Part shown: one piece after another, positions 7,695 to 15,741 of the stretch
How positions within the stretch are numbered: the first letter of the stretch is position 1
How the letters are laid out: each line of letters starts with the position of its first letter
DNA from: Brevibacillus parabrevis
GTDB lineage: Bacteria; Bacillota; Bacilli; Brevibacillales; Brevibacillaceae
DNA length: 64,000 nt
NCBI RefSeq assembly: GCF_003710905.1
Contig: NZ_RHHV01000012.1
Location: 248,001 to 312,000, forward strand
Reading direction: 5' to 3'
Translations under genes and position numbers: made by a program
The notes under the pieces: model-generated
What the model was told of the DNA's origin: nothing
Databases searched by the model: none
What the model saw: only the letters and a program-made list of their open reading frames with translations

Positions 7695-8681
7695 ATGCGT
7701 TTTGGCGTAATCGGCACCAACTGGATTACAGATGAGTTCATCCAGGCAGGTTTGACCGTCGAAGGCTTTTCTCTTCAGGCGGTCTATTCGCGGACGAGCG
7801 AACGCGCCCAGGAATTTGCTGAAAAATACCAAGCCCCTTTTGTATACACGGATATAAAAGAGATGGCATCGAGCGGAACCATCGATGCTATCTACATCGC
7901 AAGCCCCAATTGCTTTCATGCGGAACAGGCGATCCTGTGCATGGACATGGGGCTGCATGTGTTGTGCGAAAAGCCGTTTGCCTCTAACGCGGCAGAAGTC
8001 GAAGCCATGCTTGCGGCAGCGAAAAGAAATGATGTGCTGCTCATGGAAGCCGTCAAATCGACCCTCGTACCCAATTTTTCTACAGTCCAGGATCATTTGC
8101 CCAAGCTCGGCACCATTCGCCGATATATCGCAAGCAACTGCCAGTATTCCTCCCGCTACGATGCCTACCGACAGGGCCAGGTTATGCGAGCTTTTGATCC
8201 TGCCTATTCCAACGGAGCGTTGCTGGACATCGGGATTTACTGTCTCTATCCTGCGATTGTGCTGTTTGGCAAGCCAGAACAGGTCAAGGCGGAAGGCGTT
8301 CTACTGCAATCAGGGGTAGATGGCGAGGGCAGCATGCTGTTGAAGTACGAAAATATGGATGCCGTCATCAGCTTTTCCAAGATCACGACTTCGTACCAGC
8401 CTGCGGAGATTCAGGGGGAGGACGCGACGATGGTGATCGATAAAATCAACCATCTCACGCGTATCGAGATTCGCTACCGCGACGGGAGGGTCGAGGATGT
8501 GACCAGGCCCCAGACGCCCAAAACGATGCACTATGAGATCAGAGAGTTCATTCGCTTGGCTGAGGCAGGCTTGAGAGAGTCAGAGACAAATTCACATACA
8601 GCTTCCCGCTGGACCATGGAGGTCATGGACGAAGCGCGAAGACAAATCGGTGTTGTGTACCCTGCTGATTTGCCGCGTTGA
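7695..8681 (+). CDS. Gfo/Idh/MocA family oxidoreductase
   Basis: 328 aa; AAGGGGGAAG upstream of the ATG. N-terminal Rossmann domain (FGVIGTNWI), conserved 'HVLCEKPF' at residues ~90-98 where the lysine is the family's catalytic residue, then the C-terminal alpha/beta domain with 'GALLDIGIYCLYP' at ~173-185. NAD(P)-dependent sugar, inositol or dihydrodiol-type dehydrogenase; the substrate is unknown. It follows zwf by 102 nt and precedes a cyclase gene by 56 nt, in the same direction, and may share transcription with them. Confidence 0.88.
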   Translation: MRFGVIGTNWITDEFIQAGLTVEGFSLQAVYSRTSERAQEFAEKYQAPFVYTDIKEMASSGTIDAIYIASPNCFHAEQAILCMDMGLHVLCEKPFASNAAEVEAMLAAAKRNDVLLMEAVKSTLVPNFSTVQDHLPKLGTIRRYIASNCQYSSRYDAYRQGQVMRAFDPAYSNGALLDIGIYCLYPAIVLFGKPEQVKAEGVLLQSGVDGEGSMLLKYENMDAVISFSKITTSYQPAEIQGEDATMVIDKINHLTRIEIRYRDGRVEDVTRPQTPKTMHYEIREFIRLAEAGLRESETNSHTASRWTMEVMDEARRQIGVVYPADLPR

Positions 8682-8737
8682 AGGAAGGGAACAGCTAAAT
8701 CATAAAAAAGCAGGAAGACAAGGGGGGCGAAAACGCG

Positions 8738-9361
8738 ATGAGAATGTTCGATGTGACGGCACCAATCTTTGAAGGCATGACGGTGTACAAGAACAAGCCG
8801 GAAAAGCAACCGAAAATACAGACGGTTACGAATGGGTACGTAACCGAGTCCAGAATCGATATGGATGTGCACTCTGGCACCCACGTAGATGCGCCGCTGC
8901 ACATGGTGAACGATGGAGAGACATTTGAGAGCATCTCGCTGGAAAAACTGGTCGGGAACTGCCGTGTGCTTGACTTGACGCACGTTGAGGACCAGATTGG
9001 CCGGGCTGAGCTGGAAAAGTTTGATATCGCCCCGGGAGAGTTTCTCCTGTTTCAAACGAAAAATTCGCAAGACGACGCCTTTTCGTTTGAATTTGTTTAT
9101 TTGGCGCACGATGGCGCTGCTTATTTGGCTGAAAAAGGCGTACGGGGAATTGGCACGGATGCTTTGGGGATTGAACGGAGCCAAGAGGGGCATCCGACGC
9201 ATAAAACGCTGTTTGCCGCAGGTATCGTCGTGATCGAAGGGCTGCGTCTGCGCGATGTGCCACCGGGCCTCTACTTTATGGTGGCTGCTCCGCTGAAGCT
9301 TGTAGGAACAGATGCAGCTCCTGCGCGGGTGCTGCTGTTTGAAGGCTGGCAAGAAGGATAA
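8738..9361 (+). CDS. Cyclase family protein (arylformamidase-like)
   Basis: 207 aa with AAGGGGGGCG before the ATG. Carries the metal-binding signature HSGTHVDAPLHM (residues ~47-58) and the C-terminal 'GIVVIEGLRLRDVPPGLY' segment of the cyclase family (PF04199 type). It is a paralogue of the gene at 3708-4325 but has diverged, with a shorter N-terminus. Predicted metal-dependent hydrolase of an amide or lactam; no specific substrate can be assigned. Followed after 22 nt by a DinB-fold gene. Confidence 0.8.
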   Translation: MRMFDVTAPIFEGMTVYKNKPEKQPKIQTVTNGYVTESRIDMDVHSGTHVDAPLHMVNDGETFESISLEKLVGNCRVLDLTHVEDQIGRAELEKFDIAPGEFLLFQTKNSQDDAFSFEFVYLAHDGAAYLAEKGVRGIGTDALGIERSQEGHPTHKTLFAAGIVVIEGLRLRDVPPGLYFMVAAPLKLVGTDAAPARVLLFEGWQEG

Positions 9362-9383
9362 ATAGAGAGAAGCCGAGGAGGAC

Positions 9384-9905
9384 ATGAGCATGCTGATTCG
9401 CCCAAACCGGGAGGAGTACCAAGATTATTTTGCTACCTACGTCAGTCAAGTGCCAGAAGGTGATCTGCTGACGATTCTCGAACAACAGGCAGCACAGACA
9501 GGGGAGATGTTCGCCGGATTGACAGGGGAACAAATCGATTATCGCTACGCTCCGGGCAAATGGACGGTAAAAGAAGTGCTGGGCCATATCATCGATACCG
9601 AGCGAATCATGAGCTATCGCTTGCTGAGAATCGCCAGAGGGGATCAGACTGAGCTGGCGGGGTTCGATGAAAATACGTATGTAGCAGAAGGCTTCTATCA
9701 GGAGCGCAGTCTGACGGATTTGCTCGCAGAATACAACGCTGTGCGACAGTTGACGCTGGCCCAACTGCGGGGGATTGCTGCCGAGGCGTGGACGAGAACG
9801 GGCACAGCAAATGGCAATAAGCTGTCGGCACGCACATTGGCCTATATTATCGCCGGACACGAGGCGCACCACTGTAGAATTTTGCGGGAACGGTATTCGC
9901 TGTAA
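9384..9905 (+). CDS. DinB superfamily (DinB_2 / YfiT-like) protein
   Basis: 173 aa; GAGGAGG precedes the ATG (ATG at 9390 is an alternative). Four-helix DinB/YfiT fold with the metal-ligand pattern: one histidine in 'VKEVLGHIIDTER' (~residue 61-72) and 'HEAHHCRILRERY' near the C-terminus. Bacillus members are often damage-inducible or act as thiol (bacillithiol-type) transferases. The role here is open. Likely the last gene of the 7.7-9.9 kb group. Confidence 0.8.
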   Translation: MSMLIRPNREEYQDYFATYVSQVPEGDLLTILEQQAAQTGEMFAGLTGEQIDYRYAPGKWTVKEVLGHIIDTERIMSYRLLRIARGDQTELAGFDENTYVAEGFYQERSLTDLLAEYNAVRQLTLAQLRGIAAEAWTRTGTANGNKLSARTLAYIIAGHEAHHCRILRERYSL

Positions 9906-10074
9906 GCCGGGAGAAGCCCGCTGTTTCGCTTTCTGTGTGTCGCTTTTCGTTACTCGTTTTTCGCTTTCCAGCTGTCGCTGCGTGTTCCTCGCTATCTTTT
10001 CGCTGCCGCTCGCAACTCGCCCTCCCTATCTCGGCAATGGTAGGGTACAATAACAGTAGTGATTTTTCCAATTT

Positions 10075-10258
10075 CATATGTGGGAACAGGTTCCTTGAGG
10101 CATATCGCCGCAAGGATAATAGGGAAGCTCGGTGCAAATCCGACACGGTCCCGCCACTGTAAGAGGGGAGTTTTGCGCATACAGGCCACTTGTCCAGACT
10201 TGGATGGGGAAGGCAGCGCCAGACGATGATCCCAAAGTCAGGAGACCTGCCTGTTTCG
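10075..10258 (+). promoter_or_regulatory. Cobalamin (AdoCbl-type) riboswitch aptamer
   Basis: Shows the conserved elements in order: AATAGGGAAGCTCGGTGCAA, ATCCGACACGGTCCCGCCACTGTAA, and the B12 box AGTCAGGAGACCTGCC. Such riboswitches turn off downstream genes when adenosylcobalamin is bound. An intrinsic terminator follows at 10346-10389. No cobalamin synthesis, transport or B12-independent isozyme gene lies downstream; the next plausible gene is a small CxxC protein 320 nt past the terminator. Confidence 0.93.
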
Positions 10259-10345
10259 ACGACACTGATGGACCTACGGGAGATAGGGAGGTGTTAGAGG
10301 ACTCGCCATGACAGCAGGGGGACGAATACGTTTCTCTTTGCTTGC

Positions 10346-10389
10346 GCATTTTCTAACGATCGTATCGGTCGTCGGAAAATGCTTTTTTT
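10346..10389 (+). terminator. Terminator of the cobalamin riboswitch expression platform
   Basis: GCATTTTC...GAAAATGC stem with an inner ACGATC/GGTCGT helix, followed by seven T. Placed ~90 nt after the aptamer, as in transcription-attenuating B12 riboswitches. Confidence 0.85.
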
Positions 10390-10710
10390 GTTTGGGGGAT
10401 TGGTGTGGTCTGTCGAAGGGGGCAACTTGTCTCGAAATTGATGCGATTAATCGAGGCGCTGGAGTAGCTTCGCGATAGAAGCGGCTAAAATCGAAAGAGC
10501 TGAGCTGAAGCTGCCTCTCGCTTGCAGCGGTTCGTCGAATGGACCAGGGCGTCTCGCGGTTGATCTACCTGTCAAAGAGGCTACGATGACTCGCGATTAA
10601 ATTCAACTTGACTAGATCTTGTACGAATGTGAGGGATCGCAAGCTTGCGAACCGGAGCCTTTTTAAGGATATCGTTGCCAGATTGTCGCCGTGAAAAAGG
10701 AGGGAGTGGC
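10390..10710. other. Stretch between riboswitch terminator and next gene, no recognised gene
   Basis: Only short frames are open here. A 56-codon frame from 10308 to 10478 runs through the terminator, and a second frame ending at the TAA near 10600 is open for about 50 codons without a start codon. A 14-bp perfect palindrome, TCGCAAGCTTGCGA, lies near 10637-10650. The stretch could be a decayed target gene of the riboswitch or a structured leader; the sequence does not decide. Confidence 0.4.
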
Positions 10711-10944
10711 GTGGTTCAGCTTTTCATATGTCCATGGTGCGGCTATGTTGAAGAAAAAGAAGTGCCAGAGGAAAGCGAAGCAGGAATCGTTACGTGCGCT
10801 TGCTGCAACATGGCAGAAGTGGAAAGTGTGTTTGCGCGTGGAAACGGCTGCTTTGCTGAGGGGGTTGCCGTTCTGTCTTCCTGCTTGCGAGTCTTGTCAG
10901 CAAACAAAAAGAATTGTGTTGACGAATGCATTGGAATTTCTTAG
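10711..10944 (+). CDS. Small cysteine-rich putative zinc-ribbon protein
   Basis: 77 aa from a GTG with AAAGGAGGG at 6-nt spacing. CPWCGY at residues ~7-12 and CACC at ~31-34 form a pair of CxxC knuckles as in zinc ribbons; two more cysteines (about 48 and 59) and CVDEC-like spacing lie nearer the C-terminus. It is the first plausible gene after the cobalamin riboswitch and the last before the SAM-I riboswitches. Not recognised as a named family. It may be a metal-binding or redox peptide, or a fragment. Confidence 0.5.
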   Translation: MVQLFICPWCGYVEEKEVPEESEAGIVTCACCNMAEVESVFARGNGCFAEGVAVLSSCLRVLSANKKNCVDECIGIS

Positions 10945-10968
10945 AATAGGCTCAATAGCAAATCATAG

Positions 10969-11074
10969 TTCTTATCCAGAGAGGTGGAGGGTCTGGCCCG
11001 ATGAAGCCCGGCAACCGTTGCTTTTGCGACAAGGTGCCAATTCCTGCGGGACGTTTCGTCTCGATAGATAAGAA
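10969..11074 (+). promoter_or_regulatory. SAM-I riboswitch (S-box), first of two in tandem
   Basis: P1 strands TTCTTATC and GATAAGAA enclose the S-box core: AGAGAGGTGGAGGG, CTGGCCCGATGAAGCCCGGC, AACC and AAGGTGCCAATTCCTGC. The 3' P1 strand can instead pair with the 5' arm of the terminator at 11101 (CTTCTTCTTAG), the usual antiterminator switch. High S-adenosylmethionine should therefore stop transcription. Confidence 0.95.
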
Positions 11075-11100
11075 GCGGGTGCCTCGTAGCAGTCAAGACG

Positions 11101-11129
11101 AACCTTCTTCTTAGCGGAGAAGGTTTTTT
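11101..11129 (+). terminator. Terminator of first SAM-I riboswitch
   Basis: AACCTTCT / AGAAGGTT stem followed by TTTTTT, directly after the aptamer. Confidence 0.9.
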
Positions 11130-11221
11130 GATGTATGAAAAAGTGGGAACGAGGCAAACATTTGCCCAATTTCAAAGACAAGAGAGAACTGACATCTAGC
11201 AAAGAACAAAAATTCATAGTT

Positions 11222-11334
11222 TTCTTTATCTAGAGAGGTGGAGGGACTGGCCCGATGAAGCCCGGCAACCGTTACGCAGTTTGTGACAAGGTGCCAATTC
11301 CTGCAGGACGAAAATCGTTCTGGGAGATAAGGAG
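11222..11334 (+). promoter_or_regulatory. SAM-I riboswitch (S-box), second of two in tandem
   Basis: A complete second aptamer: AGAGAGGTGGAGGGACTGG, CCCGATGAAGCCCGGCAACC, GACAAGGTGCCAATTCCTGC, closed by CTTTATC/GATAAGG. The 3' P1 strand plus GAGAAGG can pair with CCTTCTTCTT of the following terminator. It lies ~150 nt after the first aptamer and directly before hom. Confidence 0.95.
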
Positions 11335-11350
11335 AAGGACCTTGATGCCA

Positions 11351-11381
11351 AACCTTCTTCTTAGCAAGAAGGTTTTTCTTA
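11351..11381 (+). terminator. Terminator of second SAM-I riboswitch
   Basis: AACCTTCTT / AAGAAGGTT stem followed by TTTTTCTTATTTTT, 32 nt before the hom start codon. Confidence 0.9.
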
Positions 11382-11412
11382 TTTTTCCAAAACATGACAT
11401 GAGGTGGTAATA

Positions 11413-12675
11413 ATGAGCGCAGGTGTAATCAAAGTAGGATTGCTGGGATTGGGAACAGTAGGGGGCGGGGTCATCAAAACGATTCGCTCGCAACAGGAGA
11501 AGCTGGCGCAGCGGTTGGGCAAACGGATCGAGATTGTCAAAGCATTGGTTCGCGATTCGGAAAAAGAACGGGCGGTTCAGGTTGATCCTGCGCTTTTGAC
11601 TACCGATTTTGAGGATGTGCTAAAAAGCGATGTGGACATTGTCGTGGAGGTAATGGGCGGTGTCGAGCCTACGTATGATTACGTGCGTGCCCTGATTGAA
11701 AAAGGCTGCCATGTGGTAACGGCGAACAAAGAGCTGCTCGCCAAACGCGGCCCTGAGCTTGTCGATCTGGCTAACCAGCATCAGGTGCATCTGGCTTATG
11801 AAGCGAGCGTAGCTGGCGGGATTCCGATTTTGAGTGTGCTGCGGCAGTTTTTGCGCACAAATGACATCCAAGGAGTTCGCGGTATTCTCAACGGGACGAC
11901 GAACTTCATCTTGACGAAAATGGAGGCGGAACAGCTCTCTTATCAGGAAGTGCTGAAGCAGGCGCAGGAGCTGGGCTATGCGGAAGCTGATCCGCGTTCG
12001 GATGTGGAAGGTTTCGATGCCATGTACAAATTGTACATTCTTGCGCAGCTTGTGTACGGGGAGTCGTTGCCGCTTGCGGATGTCGTGCGTAAAGGAATCG
12101 CCGATTTGTCTGCCGGACACATCCGGATCGCAAGTGAGCTGGGTTACCGGATCAAGCTGATTGCCCAGGCACAAAAAGCCGAGCAAGGCATCCGCCTCTC
12201 GGTTCAGCCGACTGTGCTGCCCATTGCCCATCCGTTGGCGCAAATCCAGGATGCGTTCAATGCGGTGCAGCTCTCCGGGAACATCGTGGGAGACCTGTTG
12301 TTTACTGGCCGGGGTGCAGGCGAACTGCCGACCGCAAGCGCTGTCGTTGAAGATTTGGCTTACTTGTTGACCCAGCCATTTACGCCGCATCCTGTTTGGA
12401 CAGAAAAAAATGCCGCGGCTCAGTTGGAGCAAGGGCAAGACGAGCGGGTGCTGTGTTATTTGGAAGGCTCGTGTATCGCCGCCACACCTGATCGCGTGCT
12501 GCATTTCTTGCGGGAGGCTGGCGTGAACGTGACGAAATTGAAGGTGCAATTCGATCTGGGCGGTGTGCTGCGCGCGGGCTTGATCGTTACAGGTATTCGC
12601 GAAGAGCATGAGCAAGTGCTGAAAAGTGACTTCGGACTTTCCGTGCGCTGCTTCCCGCTGATCGAATCGGCATAG
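11413..12675 (+). CDS. hom: Homoserine dehydrogenase
   Basis: 420 aa from the ATG at 11413, with GAGGTGG upstream (an in-frame GTG at 11404 lies inside that site). NAD(P)-binding GLLGLGTVGGGV near the N-terminus, 'VTANKELLAKRG' at ~100-111, NGTTNFILTKM at ~158-168, catalytic domain, and a C-terminal ACT domain (~350-420) that normally mediates threonine feedback. Reduces aspartate semialdehyde to homoserine at the branch to methionine and threonine. Two SAM-I riboswitches precede it; thrB and thrC do not follow, unlike the hom-thrC-thrB order of B. subtilis. Confidence 0.96.
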   Translation: MSAGVIKVGLLGLGTVGGGVIKTIRSQQEKLAQRLGKRIEIVKALVRDSEKERAVQVDPALLTTDFEDVLKSDVDIVVEVMGGVEPTYDYVRALIEKGCHVVTANKELLAKRGPELVDLANQHQVHLAYEASVAGGIPILSVLRQFLRTNDIQGVRGILNGTTNFILTKMEAEQLSYQEVLKQAQELGYAEADPRSDVEGFDAMYKLYILAQLVYGESLPLADVVRKGIADLSAGHIRIASELGYRIKLIAQAQKAEQGIRLSVQPTVLPIAHPLAQIQDAFNAVQLSGNIVGDLLFTGRGAGELPTASAVVEDLAYLLTQPFTPHPVWTEKNAAAQLEQGQDERVLCYLEGSCIAATPDRVLHFLREAGVNVTKLKVQFDLGGVLRAGLIVTGIREEHEQVLKSDFGLSVRCFPLIESA

Positions 12676-12707
12676 CTCGCAGCTTGACAGACCAGTCATG
12701 CTCCTCA

Positions 12708-12860
12708 TTACTTGGTTTTTTTATCGGTGAGCTGTTGATCGGTATCTGAAGGCCCGTTTTTCTGATTACCGGGGAAGACGACTTTTTCCCATTTGGTCAT
12801 GAAATAACTGCAGAGTATAATAAGGCCGATCGCCGATACGGTGATAATCAATCCGGTCAT
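12708..12860 (-). CDS. Small single-pass membrane protein, unknown function
   Basis: 50 aa; the ATG at 12860 has AAAAGGAGG 8 nt upstream, so the longer in-frame extension is unlikely. Residues 2-22 form one transmembrane helix (GLIITVSAIGLIILCSYFM), followed by a polar tail rich in N, D, Q and K. No family recognised. It converges on hom, and the end of the gene overlaps a weak T-rich hairpin that may terminate hom. Confidence 0.6.
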   Translation of the reverse strand: MTGLIITVSAIGLIILCSYFMTKWEKVVFPGNQKNGPSDTDQQLTDKKTK

Positions 12861-12961
12861 ATGTGCCGCCTCCTTTTCGTTGGAAAAAGTGGTTCTACTG
12901 TGGTTTACGAAAGCAATATGGAAAAGTTTCGCCAAAAAAGGCAACGGGCACGCCTCATTTA

Positions 12962-14107
12962 TCATGAGCGTGCCCGTACGAGACCATCGGCTTCAATCTG
13001 AACGTTTTCCGACAGTGATTCGATTCGTTGCAGAAGCGCTGCCCCATCCGTGTCATTCATCGGTACCGCTCGTCCCAGCTCGGCATGGAACGGGAGCATC
13101 GTCAGTTCACAGGAAGCGTCTTTTGTGCAGCTTGCTTGCAGTACCATCGTCTGCCACGTTTTTGGCTCCGTCGAGCGGGTGAAAATGAAATTGCCCAAAC
13201 TGTAGGCAATCCACTTGCCGTTGTAGCGTTCAAAGCCTTGCAGGACGTGAGGATGACCACCGACGATCAAGTCTGCTCCTGCGTCAATGTAAGCTTTGGC
13301 CAGTTCTTTTTGGTGATCGACGGGAAAGTCTTCCCGCTCCTTGCCCCAATGGGCGATCACGACGACGAGATCAGCGTGTGCCTTTGCTTGTTGAATCGCT
13401 TGGACGGCTTTGGCGGAATCATAGGAGCCAGCCAGTCCAGGCTGTTTCTCCGTGGCGAACCAGCTGACTTCGGGAATGACGCGGCTGAATCCGAGCAAGG
13501 CGAGCTTGATGCCGTTTCGCTCCACCACGATGGGAGTGAAGGCTTCCACAGAGTCTTTGCCGCCGCCGACGTAAGCGATCCCGTTTTTGGCAAGCGCGTC
13601 AAACGTGTCGAGCAATCCGGCCACGCCCTGATCCATCGAATGGTTGTTTGCCAGGTTGACCGCATCGATCCCTGCTGCTTTCATCGCAGGCGCAGCCAAA
13701 GGAGAGGACTTGTAAACGTATTGTTTGTTGTCGGCAGGCGTGCCTTTTGTGGTAAGTGGCGTCTCCAGATTGGCTATGGTAAAGTCATCCTGCAAAAACA
13801 GGGAACGGACGTGCGTGAACGGGTAGTCGTAGCCTTTTTCGAGCAACGTTTTTTCCACATTTCCGGACATCATCACATCTCCGACGAAGGTCAGCCGGAC
13901 AGTCGGCTCGTGGGCAACAGCCGGAGGTGGTGCGGAATCGTGTTCAGGGGAGGCGGAATGGCTTCCCAGCTTGTCGAAAGCGAAGTAAATCCCTGAGCAA
14001 AGGATGACGAGCAGACTGAACAAGAACGTTTGCTTCGCCATCCTTTGCCACTTCTTTTGTCGTTGTTTTCGCCGGATGTGCTTTAGGCTTTGCTGCGTCT
14101 GATTCAT
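12962..14107 (-). CDS. CapA family protein (metallophosphatase-like, poly-gamma-glutamate capsule type)
   Basis: 381 aa with GAAAGGAGC before the ATG. Basic N-terminus, then one membrane anchor at ~residues 29-47, then the extracellular CapA/PgsA domain: GDVMMSG near residue 76, 'NLANNHSMDQG' near 150 and 'GGHPHVLQGFE' near 280, the metallophosphatase-type motifs. Relatives take part in poly-gamma-glutamate export (CapA/PgsA), but no capB/capC genes are here. Many Bacillota carry stand-alone CapA proteins of unknown role, and this is probably one. Confidence 0.88.
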   Translation of the reverse strand: MNQTQQSLKHIRRKQRQKKWQRMAKQTFLFSLLVILCSGIYFAFDKLGSHSASPEHDSAPPPAVAHEPTVRLTFVGDVMMSGNVEKTLLEKGYDYPFTHVRSLFLQDDFTIANLETPLTTKGTPADNKQYVYKSSPLAAPAMKAAGIDAVNLANNHSMDQGVAGLLDTFDALAKNGIAYVGGGKDSVEAFTPIVVERNGIKLALLGFSRVIPEVSWFATEKQPGLAGSYDSAKAVQAIQQAKAHADLVVVIAHWGKEREDFPVDHQKELAKAYIDAGADLIVGGHPHVLQGFERYNGKWIAYSLGNFIFTRSTEPKTWQTMVLQASCTKDASCELTMLPFHAELGRAVPMNDTDGAALLQRIESLSENVQIEADGLVRARS

Positions 14108-14182
14108 TATGCTCCTTTCAACGGTAACGAAAAATGGGTGAATTTGTTATTATAGAGCTAATACGAAAAGGGGCGAAAAAAG

Positions 14183-14989
14183 ATGCAGCTTTCCTTCGAT
14201 CATCTGGTTCATTTCGTGCACCGTCCCCCTGGAGAGGCTGCCCGGCTTTTTCAGGAAGCAGGCTTTCACGCTGTCGCGGGCGGACGTCATACCCATTGGG
14301 GAACATGGAACAGTCTCAGCTACTTGGGACTATCTTATGTGGAGTTTTTGGCGGTGGAGGAGGCAGCTGTCGCCAAGCAATCCGACAATCCGCTCATCCG
14401 GCAACTGGTCTGGGAGGCGAATCGCGGTGAGGGACTTGGGCAAATTGCCCTGCGCACTCGGCAAATGGACGCGTGGGTAGAGCGATTTCAGTCACTTGGT
14501 CTCAAAGTGACAGGGCCGGTAGCGGGCAGCCGCACGCGAGACGACGGGAAGATTTTGCAGTGGCGCATGCTGTTTGCCGAAGACCCGCACAGTGCGAGAC
14601 AAATGCCGTTTCTGATTGAATGGAGCGAGACAGACGAGGAGCGCAAAGCCGATTTGACACAGCGCGGCATCATCGCTCCGCATCCAAATGGCGCGACGGA
14701 GCTGCAAGCGGTTGGTTATGCTGTTTCCGATCTGGAAGCGGCAGCAGCGGATTGGACGCGGTGGTTCGGCTTGCCGAGCCAAGCAGTGTTCGACGATGAG
14801 CAAATGGGCGCTCGTTGCCTGACGCTTGCTTTACCTGGCGGAAATATCGTGCTGTGTGAACCGCAGCAGGATGGATCGGCCAAGCGGATGCTGCAATCGC
14901 GCGGAGAGCGTCCTTTTTTTGCAAGAGTAGGCGCGGCAAAAGCGCTTCACGAATCGCACTCCATTTGTGGCGGGACGTACCTGATTTGA
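14183..14989 (+). CDS. VOC/glyoxalase-like domain protein (Glyoxalase_3 type)
   Basis: 268 aa; AAAAGGGG precedes the ATG. N-terminal 'FDHLVHFVHRPPGEAARLFQEAGF' and a second half 'ELQAVGYAVSDLEAAAADWTRWFGL' form two beta-alpha-beta-beta-beta modules of the vicinal oxygen chelate fold. The histidine in 'DHLVHF' and acidic residues in 'WGTWNSLSYLGLSYVEFLAV' are candidate metal ligands. Substrate unknown. Stands opposite capA across a short promoter region and is followed by a Nudix gene. Confidence 0.75.
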   Translation: MQLSFDHLVHFVHRPPGEAARLFQEAGFHAVAGGRHTHWGTWNSLSYLGLSYVEFLAVEEAAVAKQSDNPLIRQLVWEANRGEGLGQIALRTRQMDAWVERFQSLGLKVTGPVAGSRTRDDGKILQWRMLFAEDPHSARQMPFLIEWSETDEERKADLTQRGIIAPHPNGATELQAVGYAVSDLEAAAADWTRWFGLPSQAVFDDEQMGARCLTLALPGGNIVLCEPQQDGSAKRMLQSRGERPFFARVGAAKALHESHSICGGTYLI

Positions 14990-15046
14990 ATTTGCTAGAA
15001 AGTAACGAGGGGCAAAGCAAGAAAATGGCGCAAAGGAGGCGAGCTT

Positions 15047-15454
15047 GTGACATCACCCAAGCATTCTTTGTCCGCTGCGGCGATTATCGTCAATGATCGC
15101 AACGAAGTGCTGCTGATCAAAGGGCCGAGACGGGGCTGGGAAATGCCCGGCGGAAAGGTGGAGCAAGGGGAGTCCATCCGCGAAGCAGCGATCAGGGAAA
15201 CGAAGGAAGAATGCGGCTTGGACATTGAAGTGACGAAATTTTGCGGCGTGTTTCAAAATGTCAGCAAGTCGATCTGCAACGCCCTGTTTCTCGCCAGACC
15301 GATCGGCGGAAAACTAATCACAACGCCTGAGTGTCTGGAGTCGGGCTTCTTTCCGATCGAGGAAGCTTTGCAAAAGGTGACCTGGAGCAATTTCAGACAG
15401 CGCATCTCTTTATGTTTGCAGGAGGAAAAGCATCCGTTTTACGTGGAGTTTTAG
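15047..15454 (+). CDS. Nudix hydrolase
   Basis: 135 aa from a GTG with AAAGGAGG upstream. Complete Nudix box (GX5EX7REUXEEXGU): GKVEQGESIREAAIRETKEE followed by CGLDI, residues ~35-58. The box binds divalent metal and hydrolyses nucleoside diphosphates linked to another moiety. The preceding 'VLLIKGPRRGWEMPGG' is typical of MutT/ADP-ribose-type members. Substrate not assignable. Followed by a terminator. Confidence 0.88.
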   Translation: MTSPKHSLSAAAIIVNDRNEVLLIKGPRRGWEMPGGKVEQGESIREAAIRETKEECGLDIEVTKFCGVFQNVSKSICNALFLARPIGGKLITTPECLESGFFPIEEALQKVTWSNFRQRISLCLQEEKHPFYVEF

Positions 15455-15511
15455 GGCAAACGGGCAAGTGTAGGTCGTAGTGAAAAGAGCGGGCGAAATC
15501 AATCAGCAGGC

Positions 15512-15545
15512 AAAAAGCTGTCCGAACAGGGACGGCTTTTTTGTT
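15512..15545 (+). terminator. Rho-independent terminator of the Nudix gene
   Basis: AAAGCTGTCC / GGACGGCTTT stem (one G-U pair) followed by TTTTTTGTTTT. Confidence 0.75.
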
Positions 15546-15663
15546 TTGAGAAAAAAGTGAGTGTGTTTGCTCATTCACGGCGGGCCTTAGAGCTTTTTGC
15601 AACTGATTAGCCACATCGTTGAGTTTTTCCAAACGCACTTGACTGAATAACTGAATCATAGAA

Positions 15664-15713
15664 AAAAGAGCAACCCGTTCCCTTTGCGAAAAAAGGAATC
15701 AGGTTGCTCTTTC
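15664..15713 (-). terminator. Terminator of ccdC (minus strand)
   Basis: On the minus strand AAAGAGCAACC...GGTTGCTCTTT is followed by a T-run; an A-run on the other side makes it potentially bidirectional. 15546-15663 shows no gene. Confidence 0.75.
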
Positions 15714-15741
15714 TTTTCTGCGACATCAACATCGCCGGCGA

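Noticed and set aside
10308..10478. 56-codon frame crossing the cobalamin riboswitch terminator
   Set aside because: It would be cut by the terminator and shows no domain; mentioned only as context for the possibly decayed region.
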